Shown one piece after another: positions 20,772-31,997 of a DNA stretch of 64,000 nucleotides; the stretch's first letter is position 1; every line of letters starts with the position of its first letter. Source of the DNA: Glutinoglossum americanum (Eukaryota > Ascomycota > Geoglossomycetes > Geoglossales > Geoglossaceae); assembly GCA_020080175.1 (NCBI GenBank), contig JAGHQL010000072.1:1-64000 (forward strand), given 5' to 3'. The translations under genes were made by a program, and so were the position numbers. The notes under the pieces are model-generated. The model did not search any database, had not been told where the DNA came from, and saw nothing but the letters and a program-made list of their open reading frames with translations.

Positions 20772-22782
20772 TTAATCCTCCCGCTTTCGCTTCCTGCGCG
20801 AATTCTTATTTTCCGATGGTCCAGGGCTGATGCTGTCCCGGACAGAGCTCGCGCTTGAGGAACTGCTGGCATTTGCGGCGGCAGCCTGGGCAGCCTCAAA
20901 AAGGTGAGCACTGAGCATGCCAGTATCTGATTCATCTACAGAATCTTCATGCTCGCTCTTAGGGACTTCGCCATCCTCTAGAACTCCCATCACGATAGCC
21001 CCACTGCCGTGTGTTCGAGCATGCTGTGACAGATTGTCGCTACGAGAAAATTTCTTCCCACACTCGTTGCATTCAAACGGCTTCTCTTGTGTGTGGAGCG
21101 AGCGATAATGGCGCTTGAGATGCTCCTGACGACGGAATCGACGAGAACAAAGATCGCAAACAAATGTTTTGGATGGATCTTCAGTCAATGATTGCTTTCG
21201 ACCTCGGCGAACAATAGGGGCTGGAGGAGGAGCCTGAGCGTCTGAGCCTGAGCTAGATTGATTGCCATCTGATGTGGTCTGGCTCTGAGCAGCAGATGAC
21301 TGTGTTTGTTTGCCAGTGTTCTGAGCAGTTGAGCTACCCTCACCGCGAGCGGCGGTATTGAAAGTCATCTCGAATCGCGATGCGGAAATAATATCGTCAA
21401 ATTCAAATCCATCCTCATCATCTGAATGACTTCGTTTGATCTTGCGGTTCTGCTTCTTCTGCTTCTTTGCGGGACCCTGAGAGCCTCGTCGAGAAGCGGC
21501 GGAGGAAGCCGGAGTTGGCAGGGCTGGAGTTGCAAGTGGTTCTTCTTCATCGAAGTCTTCCGACTCGTCCTCACTCAAAAAGCTATCATCCTCAAGGCCA
21601 AGTAAATCTGTTCGTTGTCTCTTCACTCCAAAGTAAACGGCATTTTCAGTGGGCAAGCCAACCAGTCCAGCGACGAACTCGTCCTCCGAGTCACGATCAA
21701 GTTCGGAAAACTCGTCAAGTCCATGCATGCCCATCATCGAGGAACCGCTCGAGAAGTCAAATGCATTCCTTACTGAAGACTCGGTATTGAGCGTGAGACT
21801 TTCGTTGCCGAGCATAATCCGATGCTCGTCGTCGTCGCCGGTACAGAGAGTGGGCAGCGGTGGGAATTCCGTCGATAGTGTTGTAGAAGTGAAATCAGAT
21901 GATCCTACAGTGAGGTTACGCGGATCACAAAAGTCGAACTCAGCATCGGATACAGAGGATCGTGGAAGCGGTGATGGAGATGGGGAGAGAGATGGGCAAG
22001 CTGTCGCAGACAGAAGGTCAGAGGAAGATGAGGAAGAGCGTTGCGAGCTCATAGCCGAAGGATTCAGAAACACTAAATTTATCGCGTCGACTATCAGCGA
22101 CCGAAATCGTTTAAAATTGCCGACGGAAAAAAAAGTTTTTCCAGACCAAAAAATTCTAATGAAGCAAGTGGAATACAGATAAAGACTCACCAGGCGTCAT
22201 CGGAGGGGATCCAAATCGACTCCAGTCACCCCCTACAAGGTTTTCGGATTGCACTTCACCTTCACAACCTTCTTTGACACCCTCAAAATACTCAAGACCG
22301 AACACATTGCCATTGCCGTTAATGGGAGTAGGCAACATACCACAACTCGACGGGGGACTGCTGATAGAGCTTCCTGATGTTGAGAGCGGTGGAGTAGATG
22401 GGAAAAAGTACATGTCGGATGCCGCACAGGCTGTGTCCAAAGGCAACAGGTGGGGCGTATTATCTTGGATAAGGACAGTGGGCTTCTGGCAAAGCGGTTG
22501 CGGAGAGGCCATCGGTGTCATTGCTGACTGCACAGGAGCCTGGCTCTTAAACTGTGACTGAGAACTGGCCGAAGACGGTCTTGAATAAATTACAGAGGAT
22601 GGCAAAGGCATCGGTTGTTCGTTGCCCTGCATCTGGGGTTGGAAGTGATGATACTGGTTGTTGGTCGAGGTCGGATGAGGTGAAAAGTGGCCGTGTTGCC
22701 TATGGTCCGGCTTCGGATCTGGATTGTAATAGAAGAACGGGGATTGACTTAGGATCTGAGGCGTTGCGTATTGGGCTTCCAT
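20772..22782 (-). CDS. C2H2 stress-response transcription factor (Msn2/Seb1-like)
   Basis: Nuclear factor expected to bind AGGGG stress elements. Two exons, 22782-22191 and 22090-20772, across a 100-nt GTGAGT...GATAG intron (636 aa). Seen: Gln/Ser/Pro-rich N-terminus ([19 protein letters not shown]), a central acidic and Ser-rich region, basic [12 protein letters not shown] patch, and two adjacent C2H2 fingers near residues 505-555, [20 protein letters not shown] and [20 protein letters not shown], the Msn2/Msn4/Seb1/Com2 type. The tail ends in RRKRKRED. The start at 22782 has a good context (GCCATGG); an in-frame upstream ATG near 22878 would add residues without family resemblance. The fingers sit near the C-terminus as in the family. 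An 8 kb gene-free region lies upstream. Whether it is the SebA orthologue or a related paralogue cannot be told here. Confidence 0.9.
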
Positions 22783-23043
22783 GGCGATCCGTTCGAATTC
22801 CGATTGAACTAACACGACCAGAGTGTCAACACCGCAACGAGATAACCGTAGAACTACATATATTTGACATTGGTGCAATCAAAAACTGACCTGATATTAG
22901 TTTATTATGGAATCCTGTTCGTTAGGGTCAAGGTCGTCCCGGATGCGATATCTTGTTCAGAACTGTTTCAGGATCCCAAAAGATACACTGTAATCTCAAG
23001 ATTCTCCGTTCGATGTTGTTGTCATGTAATTAGGTCCCGCAGC

Positions 23044-23051
23044 TTTATATA
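23044..23051 (-). promoter_or_regulatory. Possible TATA box of the zinc-finger gene
   Basis: TATATAAA on the minus strand, about 265 bp upstream of the chosen ATG of the zinc-finger gene. Placement fits a fungal promoter with a moderate 5' leader; no other support. Confidence 0.3.
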
Positions 23052-24119
23052 TCGGTAGTTGGATGAGTTATTGTTTTGTAAATTGGGTTGTGGAATGTCT
23101 GATCGATACCGTCCGGGCGAATGGCACGATGGAAGTAGTTGCGAATAAAATGGTGTGCTTAGAAGGAGCGACTGGACAACAGAATCGGTGTATTCCGAAT
23201 TACTGTCTACTAAGTGTATTGCATCCGCGATAGAGTATCGAAGACGTGGGAGCTGCGTCAAAGTGGTGATATATTTATTGGTGATACCGCTTGTATTAAG
23301 GACAGCGCCGACGCGATAGACAGACTAGCAGATTAGGTTACCAAAGGAAGGGCTGGGAAGGATTCGAAAGGCCGATAAGCAAAGCGCAGTTCGAAAATTT
23401 CTCCAAGATGAAAAAAGAAGACGAAAGAGGTGTTGATATGGGAGAGTCGCGGGAATGGACAAAGACGATAGAGCCGGACAGAAAAAAAAAAAGAGAAGGC
23501 CAGAGAGAGGGTCGGGGCGTCAAGAGGGTAAAGTAAAAATCGCCAGTGCGGGAGCGCAACGGACGAGGGCCCGACAGAGCAGCGCGTCCAAACGAGGAAA
23601 AGGCCAGGAACAAAAAATAACATTTTGACTGGGGATGATGGCGCAGCACGGCGCACCAGACGCTAGGATAGAGTACTTTGCATTGGCCTACCCATAACTT
23701 CACACTTGTGCCGGAGGTAATTAAGTGGGCAGAACGCGCGAGAGGGATCATAGCGAGGAGCTGCATGAGACCGAAAGGTAGTGGTAGGATAGGCTAGAGG
23801 CACGACGGTGTTGGGGTGCGCGGTCGTCGTCGACACGGAGTGGGGAACTAGAGTGGGAGATTGCGGTGACAGGGGGCCATGCGAGGAGGCGTAACAATCG
23901 GCACAATCGATTTGCTTGCCACCAAGACACAGTTCGAATCCATAGCCTCCCAAGACAATATGCGCTAGGCACACCCTCTTTGTGCAAGCATAATCCGACA
24001 GGGACATGGTTCAGCTGGTTGTGATGAGAATTGGGGATGCCGTGGAGCGTGAGTGGTGGAGCGCACCCTCTTAGGGTTGCTGGGTTAGACAGAGGCGTGT
24101 TGGATTGGGGAAGGGGTTC

Positions 24120-24145
24120 AGGTGAGATGCGTGAGATGCGTGCGA
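24120..24145 (+). repeat. Short tandem repeat GATGCGTGA-like
   Basis: About three imperfect 9-bp copies of GATGCGTGA. Similar short repeats follow at 24289-24310 (GTGATGTAGC twice) and 24340-24371 (GCGAGTGGT-like copies). Confidence 0.5.
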
Positions 24146-25925
24146 TGCAAGCCCGCATATCACATCGGATGAGGCCAGGCACGCTTATTCGACAGGACTC
24201 ATGCAGGACGGCGGCCGAGGCGGAAGAGCCGAACCAACCAACTAGCCCGTCCTGGATTCCACCATGCATCTCAGACTCGAGCTGCAGCGTGATGTAGCGT
24301 GATGTAGCGTCCTCGCGGCTGGAGCTGAGGAGGTGTGCGAGTGGTGCGAGCGACGCGAGTGGTGCGAGTGCTAAGAGCAGGTCGCAGCTTATCCAACGCC
24401 TCGAGAGTTGCCAATCACACAATCGCGGGCAATCGATAGGGTGCGCGGCCGTCGGACCGCAACACTGCATCTCAGACGGCCTGTTTCAGGCGGTGCCGAG
24501 AGGCCACCAGTGGTGGAGCACTCCGTCGACACTATACTCCATGTTACCTACGCCCGGTAGACTTTAGAGCACGGCGAGAGCGAGAGCCAATGCACGTCGA
24601 TCTATGGTCGGGGCAGGTCCTCCGTGATCTATTCAGCACCGTGCGGGCCAGACGACCCTGGAAAGAACTGGAATCTACAACGGTGCTGCCCGAAAATGCG
24701 AAGCGATCAAAGGTCGCTCTCGAGTTGCCCATGCCGTTCGTTTTCATTAACCTATTTCGGATGGCCATTGGACCGGCATGGGCGGGAGACGAGAAAGTCG
24801 ATGGGCAAATATTAATGCACCGCATTTACGGAAGCGCAGGCCACACTGCAGGAACAAACAATTTGTGCAGTGGGCTATGCAAGGTACCGCCGCTGCGAAG
24901 CGACCTTCGGGACCAAGACTCGATTTTCTGGCGGGCGGTTGATTGCGCGGACTGATGACAGATATCCAGAAACACTTCACGTTCGCCGATGAACTGAACA
25001 ATCTAGTCAGCCAGGTTTCGTCGGATATAGTGCGGGCGGTCAATACTTTCTTCCGAATCTGGACTTTTTCGATTTATCCTAAAACGCCGAGATGACGAAT
25101 AACGATGGTTTGTTGCGGTTCAATGGCCGTGTGACTTATCGATAAGCGCCTCCCCTGCCACGAAGTCGTTGGTCAGAGTCGAGAGAATTTTCATAACCGC
25201 TTGGGGCGTCATCATCAAGGTACAAGACATACATACACACACACACAATCCCCACCTTATGCAGGTTGTGTTTGATGCGCGCGCGATGACCGCTATTTCG
25301 GGCGGTTGGACAACCCTACCCTAGCAAACACAGAAGCAAACTCGCCCCAACAAGAAGCTATCTGAATTTATGATGGGTGTGCATTACGAGATTCTTCAAC
25401 CCGAACGAAAAGGGCATGCATGCAGCTTTCTGCAGGTCCAGAGTCGGCGCGCGAGGCCTCCATCCCACGGCCGGGACAAAGGCCAATAGAAATAGATTTG
25501 CCCCCCCAACGCAGGAACAATGCACGATCACCGAACATCAACGACGATGATTAGTTCAAGCCTTTTTGGCGAAGGCGATCAGAAAATCAGGAACAGGAAA
25601 AAAAAAAAAAAACAACCTCGCGCCTCTCTCCTCCACCCGACTGGACTCCTATCCCACTCGTATAAACGGGGGGGGGAGGTAACATCCACGTCGCAAACTA
25701 ATGGAAGCTGCATCGATTGAAACTCCGTGGAAGCAACAATTCTCCGTAAGAATTATGACCAACACGAATCGAACCCGTTTTTACTTTACCGTTTGTTAAA
25801 AGAAAATTCCTCGCCCTTCGCCGTCTGCCTAAACAGCAAAGAGGCCAGCCCAAAAAAAACTAGAACGAAAAAACAACGATAAGGTGTCAACACGACTGCG
25901 ACAGCGGGAAGACAATCTGAAAAGG

Positions 25926-26536
25926 AAAAAAAAAAAAAAAAAAAGGAACACGGTTCGGCGTTGAGGGAACAGTTCCCAGTGGGTTGGGACGATCAGTCCG
26001 TGGCTTATCAGATTAATTTAACCTTTACGAAAACATAAAAACCCAAAAACTTCGTATCGGACCATCTCTTCCGACATCGCGGAAGTTCGGAGCAAGCCGC
26101 TAGACGGGATATATATTGCCACCGCCACGCTAAGAATATATTGAAGTTTACGAGCTAATCGACTTGACTTGCGAGCGTGGGAGTTGTGTTGGTTGAAGTT
26201 TTCGAAGGGGAAGCTAAGAGGCGAAGAGGAACCAAAAAAATAATATAAAATAGGGAAATAAAGAAAAGAAGCGAATCATAAAAACAATTTAATTTTAAAA
26301 TCAGCCTACGCGAGTACGCGAAAAATAAAAATAAAAAAATAAAAAATAAAAAGCAGTGAAAAGAACACGCGCACAGCAAGCCTTGAAGATTAAAAAAAAA
26401 AAAAATATAAAAATAAAAAAGCCCAATCATTCCAGCAATCTATGCACCATGCACCTGCAGCGACCAGGCCTCATTGCCCCACGATCTTCAACACTCTCGC
26501 GTTATTCACGAGAATTTAAAAAAAAAAAAAAAAAAA
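25926..26536 (+). repeat. Cluster of poly(A) runs
   Basis: Runs of A at 25926-25944 (19), 26392-26405 (14) and 26518-26536 (19), with A-rich AAATAAAAA stretches between (26220-26420). Further runs lie at 25598, 26734 and 28278. Confidence 0.85.
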
Positions 26537-26811
26537 CTCAAACGTCTTTGTCCAACCAAACCCGCCGCCCACCCTACCGGAAAAGGACCACACACACACA
26601 CCCACCCATTCTACCGTGTGCACACCACCCACACCCACACCACCTCCATCATCCACCGCATCCGTTTTCTCCCTTCATATATATCGTTCTAGCATGTCGA
26701 GCACGTCCGCAGCACGTAATCTTAAAACGCATCAAAAAAAAAAAAAAAAGAAACCGCGTACGATGCGCACACACTTTAGCCAAAAGGGCATTTTTACGAG
26801 GGGGGAGGAGG

Positions 26812-26834
26812 GGGGTGATGGATGGATGGATGGG
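26812..26834 (+). repeat. (GATG)n repeat
   Basis: Several GATG units following a G-rich stretch. Confidence 0.7.
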
Positions 26835-28897
26835 CGAATTCCCGAAATTTGCATAAAGCCCCAATATCCACAGCCTTAAACACTGCCACGCTAAAGCGAC
26901 CTCTTTGTGCTCTCCCCCTGCTCCGCTTCCTAAAATAAGGGCATGTCTCGTCCGAGCCTCACATCCGTCTTTTCGCGGGCGATCGTCGCCTAATCTCTCG
27001 TCGTTCGAACCCCCCCAGGGTTCCGGTCTCGGGGGGGGGAAGGGTCTAGGCTAATAAAACCCAAAATAAAAAAAATAAAAAAAAAACTTATTCGGATCCG
27101 GGTCCTGGCGATGGCCGTCTCCGTCCTGGAGAACCGTAAACCAGTAGGGTCGTTGACGCGGCGTCGTGCTCGTCTGGGGCGGAGCTCCCAATCTCCGTTG
27201 TCCCCCAACCCCGGGTCGCCGCGAGGGAGATGGGGGGAAAAAGAGTGGAGCGAGGACGTTTCTTGGGCTCGCGTCGGGCTGACCCGGCATTGACAGAGAA
27301 ATTTCGAAGCGAAGCAGCCGTCCGAGGGAAGGGGAGAGGCATCGGGGTCTCTCGTATGTCGGCAAACCAAGGACCCGGGCTTTTTTTACATTTTCTGGGT
27401 TTGTTGTGGTGGTGTATTTTGGATGCTGGATGCTGCATGCACCGACAAGCCCTTTGATTGCGGGGTACCCCATATCCTCACAACCGCGGCGTGGATATGC
27501 CCCGAGAGCCCTTCAAGGACCTCCTTCGAACGCAGGCGAAACCTAGTTTACACAAATAGAGAAGAGAAAAATAAATGCCCAAGCCCTCACTCTGCATTCC
27601 TCATTCCCCATTCCCACGGTCACCCTGGGATTCCATCCCAGGCGGGTTTTTGTCGATCACCGCTTAGATGTGTCAAGGGCAGAAAGGCATCGGGGCTGCT
27701 CTGGTACCTTGGTACCGTTACTTCAATCGATAAGGCAAGGCTGAGGCAGCCAAACGATGGGAGGAACGGCGCTTTGGGTCCCAAACTCGAGAAACCCCGT
27801 GCCGGTTCTTTTGTGCTCAGATGCAAATACATAAGAAGTGAAGTCAGCAAAAGCGGTTGGACGGATAAACAGCCTTCTCGGCTCCCGGGACCACGCTCTC
27901 TGACCGCCGCTGACAGCATGATGGATGACACGACGCTTGAACAGTCAGAAGGCCCACCGTTCAGGGCAGAAACGGGGAACATGACGGGCGGGAAAAGCGA
28001 AAGAGAGGGAGAGAGAGAAATAAGACCGAGCGCCGACAAAAGCCCCTCAAACAAAGCAATCCGCCCGGGCGACCGAGAAGCAGTCGAGCGCCCAATCATC
28101 AACCACCCCGTTTTTTTTCTTTGAAATCGGACCGCACAACGCCCGTAGATTCCTATGCCCTATGCGAGAGAGGGGAAAACAATGCCATAATCGTTCGGCC
28201 CTCACGGCAGGACGACGAGCCAGAAGCAGGTCGACCCCGAGACCCGCCCACGATCCCCATCCACCGCGCGCACACTGAAAAAAAAAAAAAAAAAGCTCTA
28301 TCCGTCATCGTCCAGGGAGGCTTCAGAACCAAACAAAGTCGTCAAGATTCGATATCAAAGATCCTCCGCTCCCCCGCCGGGAAAGCCGGAAACCTCATCC
28401 TCTTCCTATTTTACTCGCAACGCCGTTCATCACCAGCCCCCCCCCACGATGAGGGAGGAGGGAAAGAGAGAAAAGAAAGAAAGAAAGAAAAAACCCGTCC
28501 CTCGCTTTTCTACACCGCAACACGTGCCGCCCCGCTTCCGGCTGCCCCCATCCCTCCCCCCACCCGGAGCCCCAACCCGCAGCTTATAAACCCTCTTCCC
28601 TTCTCCCTCTTCCCCTTCCTCTCCTCGTGCGGCGGCGCGGCGTAATCCCGTGTTGCCTCGTTCACCCGCGCCCCCATGGTGACGAGCGCCCTTTTCCCGT
28701 CTTTTTTTTTTTTTTCTTTTCCCGGTCGTACGGGAAGGAGAGAAACAAAAAGAGGGGAAGCGGGAGGGGGGCGGAGAGGTGTCGGTCGCGCCACAGATGG
28801 AATTGTTGATTGCGCAGTACGATTGTTGCTGTGGGTCCGGGGGGTCCGTACCTTTTGGCGTTTCTGGACCCGCTGTCTTTTGAATCGAACATTCCAT

Positions 28898-28950
28898 GTA
28901 TTTTATTTTATTTTATTTTATTCTATTCTATTCTATTTTCTATTTTTTTA
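28898..28950 (+). repeat. (TTTTA)n / (TTCTA)n pentanucleotide repeat
   Basis: About five TTTTA units pass into about three TTCTA units and then a T-rich end. Confidence 0.85.
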
Positions 28951-29772
28951 TTCTTGTCGTCTTATGCTTTCTTTCCAATGTATATATATATACACACACA
29001 CACATACGTATATGGGGGGAGGGGGTCCTTGGAACGTTGCAGGCCCGCGGCTTACTGTATTCTTACCGGGTTGGAACTCTACACCATACTACCTTTTTTT
29101 TTGCCTCGTCAGCCTGAAAAGCTGTTACTGCCCATTTTGGGGGTCGAGAGGGAGAGGGGGGGCCGATTCCCAATGCTTCGGGTTGGCCCTCACCTGCATC
29201 GTGTAACCTGTAGCCTGTACAAGCACTCCGTACACACGACAAAAACCAAAGTTTTGGATCCCCGGGAAGGGCGAATGCTGACTCGTACGTATGTAAGTCT
29301 CTTCTGGGGCCCGTTGGTGCCACTGCGCCGGTTACGCCAAGGTCGAGGGTGGGCACCGCATTTGGGTGCAACAGCGGGCGATTGATGATTCCTTTTTGCG
29401 TGACGTGCTGGGCTGGGCTATTGCATCCGCGATCCCCATGCGTGTGGTGTGAGAAAGAGCGATGCGCGTCCGTGTGTGAAGGTGCGAGGGTGCGAGGGTG
29501 CGAGAGCGCGAGGGTGTGGCGATGCTTCCTTTTGATAGCGTGATCCGTGCATCGCGAAGGGATTTGGAAGTTGTTGGTGTTGACTTGCTTTTCTGCCGTC
29601 GTTTCAACCCGGGCCGCGGTAGCGCAGGGGTTTTCTCTATTTTGCTTCTTCCTCCTCTCTCTCTCCCTCTCCACCCAACGCACGCACACACTAGGGGCGT
29701 TTTTCTGCTCGAAGCTAACATTCCTTCCGCGAGCGTACGGCCAATCGATACCACTTCTAGAAACTCGAGATG

Positions 29773-29792
29773 TTTTTTTTTTTTTTTTTTTT
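29773..29792 (+). repeat. Poly(T) run of 20
   Basis: Uninterrupted run of about 20 T. With the run at 28702-28715 it marks a switch from A-runs to T-runs on the plus strand. Confidence 0.85.
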
Positions 29793-30771
29793 GGCTGCTG
29801 CTAAGAGGTGTATAGCTTGAAACTTCCCAAGTTTCCCAAATGTACGCGTGTTGTATGGAGCCCTGCAGATGCGAGGTGCTTTGAGCACCAAATTGGAACA
29901 ACAAAGTAATCGATAAGACCCCGCTCCAACGGAGTCCCCTCTCTTCAACCGGGTTAAAAAAAAGTTTTGTTTTCCCTACCGCTTGCTTTTTCTATATCTT
30001 CGCCTTTCATATGGGCCGGGGCGAAGGGTAGATTTCTCCCCGAGTCCCCATCCATGCAAGAATCCATGATGTTGCTACCCCAGTCGGAATATTTGCGGAG
30101 CCCACGTTATTGTTTCCGCCTCTATTTGTGCCGTGCTATCAATTATATCAAGTCTCTTATGCACACAGGCACAATCATAATTCTGTATCACACATTAGAT
30201 ACCGCGCGTGCTAATCGTCTTGGGGCGCTGGTGCCTAGACTTTAATCCCACTTTTAGCTTCCATCGACCAGACCGGCCCAGTCCCAAACATCAGTATGCT
30301 CCGTCTTAGCTTACTTTTAATGGCCCAACGCCGGCAGAGTCGGTTAGGAGGGTTCTGGAATAGTGACCCAATGCGCAGGATGGTGAAGGCAAGGAGGAGG
30401 CCCGCAGCAATCCCTCTCGAAACTTGACATCTGCAATCGGCCCGCTCCGGTGGCGACAGGATCTCCCATCAAACAAAACGAGCCAGCTTAATGGGGTAAC
30501 GGCTCGTCGAGTTTGCTCGCATACGAAGTAGACATGTGTCAAGTCCATGGATTAGGCAACAGCCAAAACACCACCCCACAAACAATGGAAGGGAAGAGAG
30601 GAAACTCTTTCAATTGATCTGCTTGCGCCATACCGTATCGATTACTGGTTGGCTACAGCAACCAGACCGAAAGTGCAAACCCCCGCTCCTTATCATGATG
30701 ATAGTAACTAATACCCTAATAAAATGAACTGATAGCCCTTTTGCAAAAAAAGGTTTCTTTTTATACACCTC

Positions 30772-31997
30772 TTACTCTCCAGGCTCATCTCCGATCTTCT
30801 CTAGCTTGCCCAGCTCCCTCTTCTCCCCTGTCTCTCCAATGATCCTCAACCTGTCTACTCTGACCCGTTCGCCTTCCCCATCTCCGTCAACCACGAATAT
30901 CACCAATGATGTGACATTCTGAAACTTGACGAAGCGGAGCTCAATCTTGGCCGTTCCGGTCTTCGCATCCCAGTCGTTGGGAGAAAGGGTGACGGTCTGC
31001 GTCGCAGGTATATCCTCCGCTTCTTCGAATCCAAGGACGTGTGCACGATTCGAGTAAACTTGGACTGTCTTTGGACGCATTGGAATCTCAGTGTCATCGT
31101 CATCCTCAGAGTGGCCGGGCGGCAAGGAGGTGATGTGCAAAGTGTGAACCTTCAAGGTAGCCTTGAAGGGAACAAATAGCATAAGCTGCTCGTCAGTATC
31201 ACTTTCAACCCAGTCCGGCTGGGTATCTGCGTCGGAGGACTTTCCCTTGCCCTTTTCAGCCCCGGCCTTTCTAGACGGCTCCTTCGAGTCGAACAACGTC
31301 CTTGCGCCGCCAAACTCGCTATCTGAATTCAACAGATCCAACCCCTTGAGTTCGACCTGGTCTGTAACGTCATTGTATCCCCTAGGGAGATTCAACCCCA
31401 TCCACATTCCCGCATTCCCTCCACCTACTGTGGTAAAGCCGCTAGAGGATGACCCATCGGAGGTAAGATTCCCAGCTTCAGCGGCTAGTTTCTGAACCGC
31501 CTCTGTAAGTCCTTTGGGATCTGCCCCCCGGACAGTAGTCACAACTTGGCCGTTCTTGAACACAAGGAAAGTTGGCATGCTAAAACGAGCCTCAGTGGAT
31601 TAGATTAGCATGATCCTGAGTTGTGAATGTCCAGATGATAAAAATGGGCCTACGCTGTTACTCCGTATAGGCTAGCAATCTCTTGTTGGCGATCAACATC
31701 CACTTTGGCAAAGGTAATCTTATTCGGCCGAGAAAGGCTGGCGGAAAGCGATTCATACATCGGGGCTATCACTTTGCATGGTCCACACCAATCCGCATAA
31801 ACTACCAGAGAGCAGAGCACAGTTAGCCATATACCCCATACAAACAGTCCTAGGCATGAAGATGTGGCTCTTAAGATCTATGTAGGCTGCAGACGGGAGG
31901 TCAACTCACAGTCCACTACGACAATAGTTGACGAAGAAATAAGAGAGCTGAACTGCGCAGCCGACGTGATATGTACCGTCTTCGTTTGGGTCGACAT
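30772..31997 (-). CDS. Thioredoxin-like protein with PITH domain (TXNL1 type)
   Basis: Cytosolic redox protein of the TXNL1 family, whose PITH domain docks to the 26S proteasome in well-studied members. Three exons, 31997-31910, 31801-31654, 31579-30772 (347 aa, in frame). Seen: N-terminal thioredoxin domain with the intact active site DWCGPC (Cys 35 and 38) straddling the first splice point, VDVDRQQEIASLYGV and the cis-proline MPTFLVFKNG; then a linker; then the PITH domain from about residue 150 with ESDTDEQLMLFVPFKATLKV, MRPKTVQVYSNR and VKFQNVTSLVIFV. Length is near the family norm (human 289) with a longer linker. Its promoter faces transposon debris and the aminopeptidase gene. Confidence 0.94.

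Larger units (their letters stand above)
22783..30771. other. 8 kb gene-free, homopolymer-rich region
   Basis: Lies between the 5' end of the zinc-finger gene and the 3' end of the thioredoxin gene. I find no frame with a conserved domain and no splice-joined model. The longest frames (for example minus 23748-24470, plus 27423-28124) are Ser/Pro/Arg-rich products of skewed base composition. It holds many A runs of 14-19 (25598, 25926, 26392, 26518, 26734, 28278), then T runs (28702, 29773), a pentanucleotide tract, CA and GATG repeats and short GC-rich minisatellites. A long promoter or an unannotated non-coding transcript is possible. Confidence 0.5.

Noticed and set aside
23925-23945. B-box-like GTTCGAATCC, possible tRNA
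   Set aside because: The neighbouring bases do not form a T stem and no acceptor stem pairs around it.
23748-24470. Minus-strand frame of 240 codons upstream of the zinc-finger gene
   Set aside because: No domain-like content, rich in Ser/Leu/Arg from skewed composition, spans short tandem repeats, and overlaps frames of similar length.
25755-25830. Minus-strand GGGTTCGATTCG, possible tRNA
   Set aside because: No A box at the right distance and no acceptor pairing.
27423-28124. Plus-strand frame of 233 codons
   Set aside because: Low-complexity basic sequence; competing minus-strand frame of 160 codons in the same place; no splice-supported extension.
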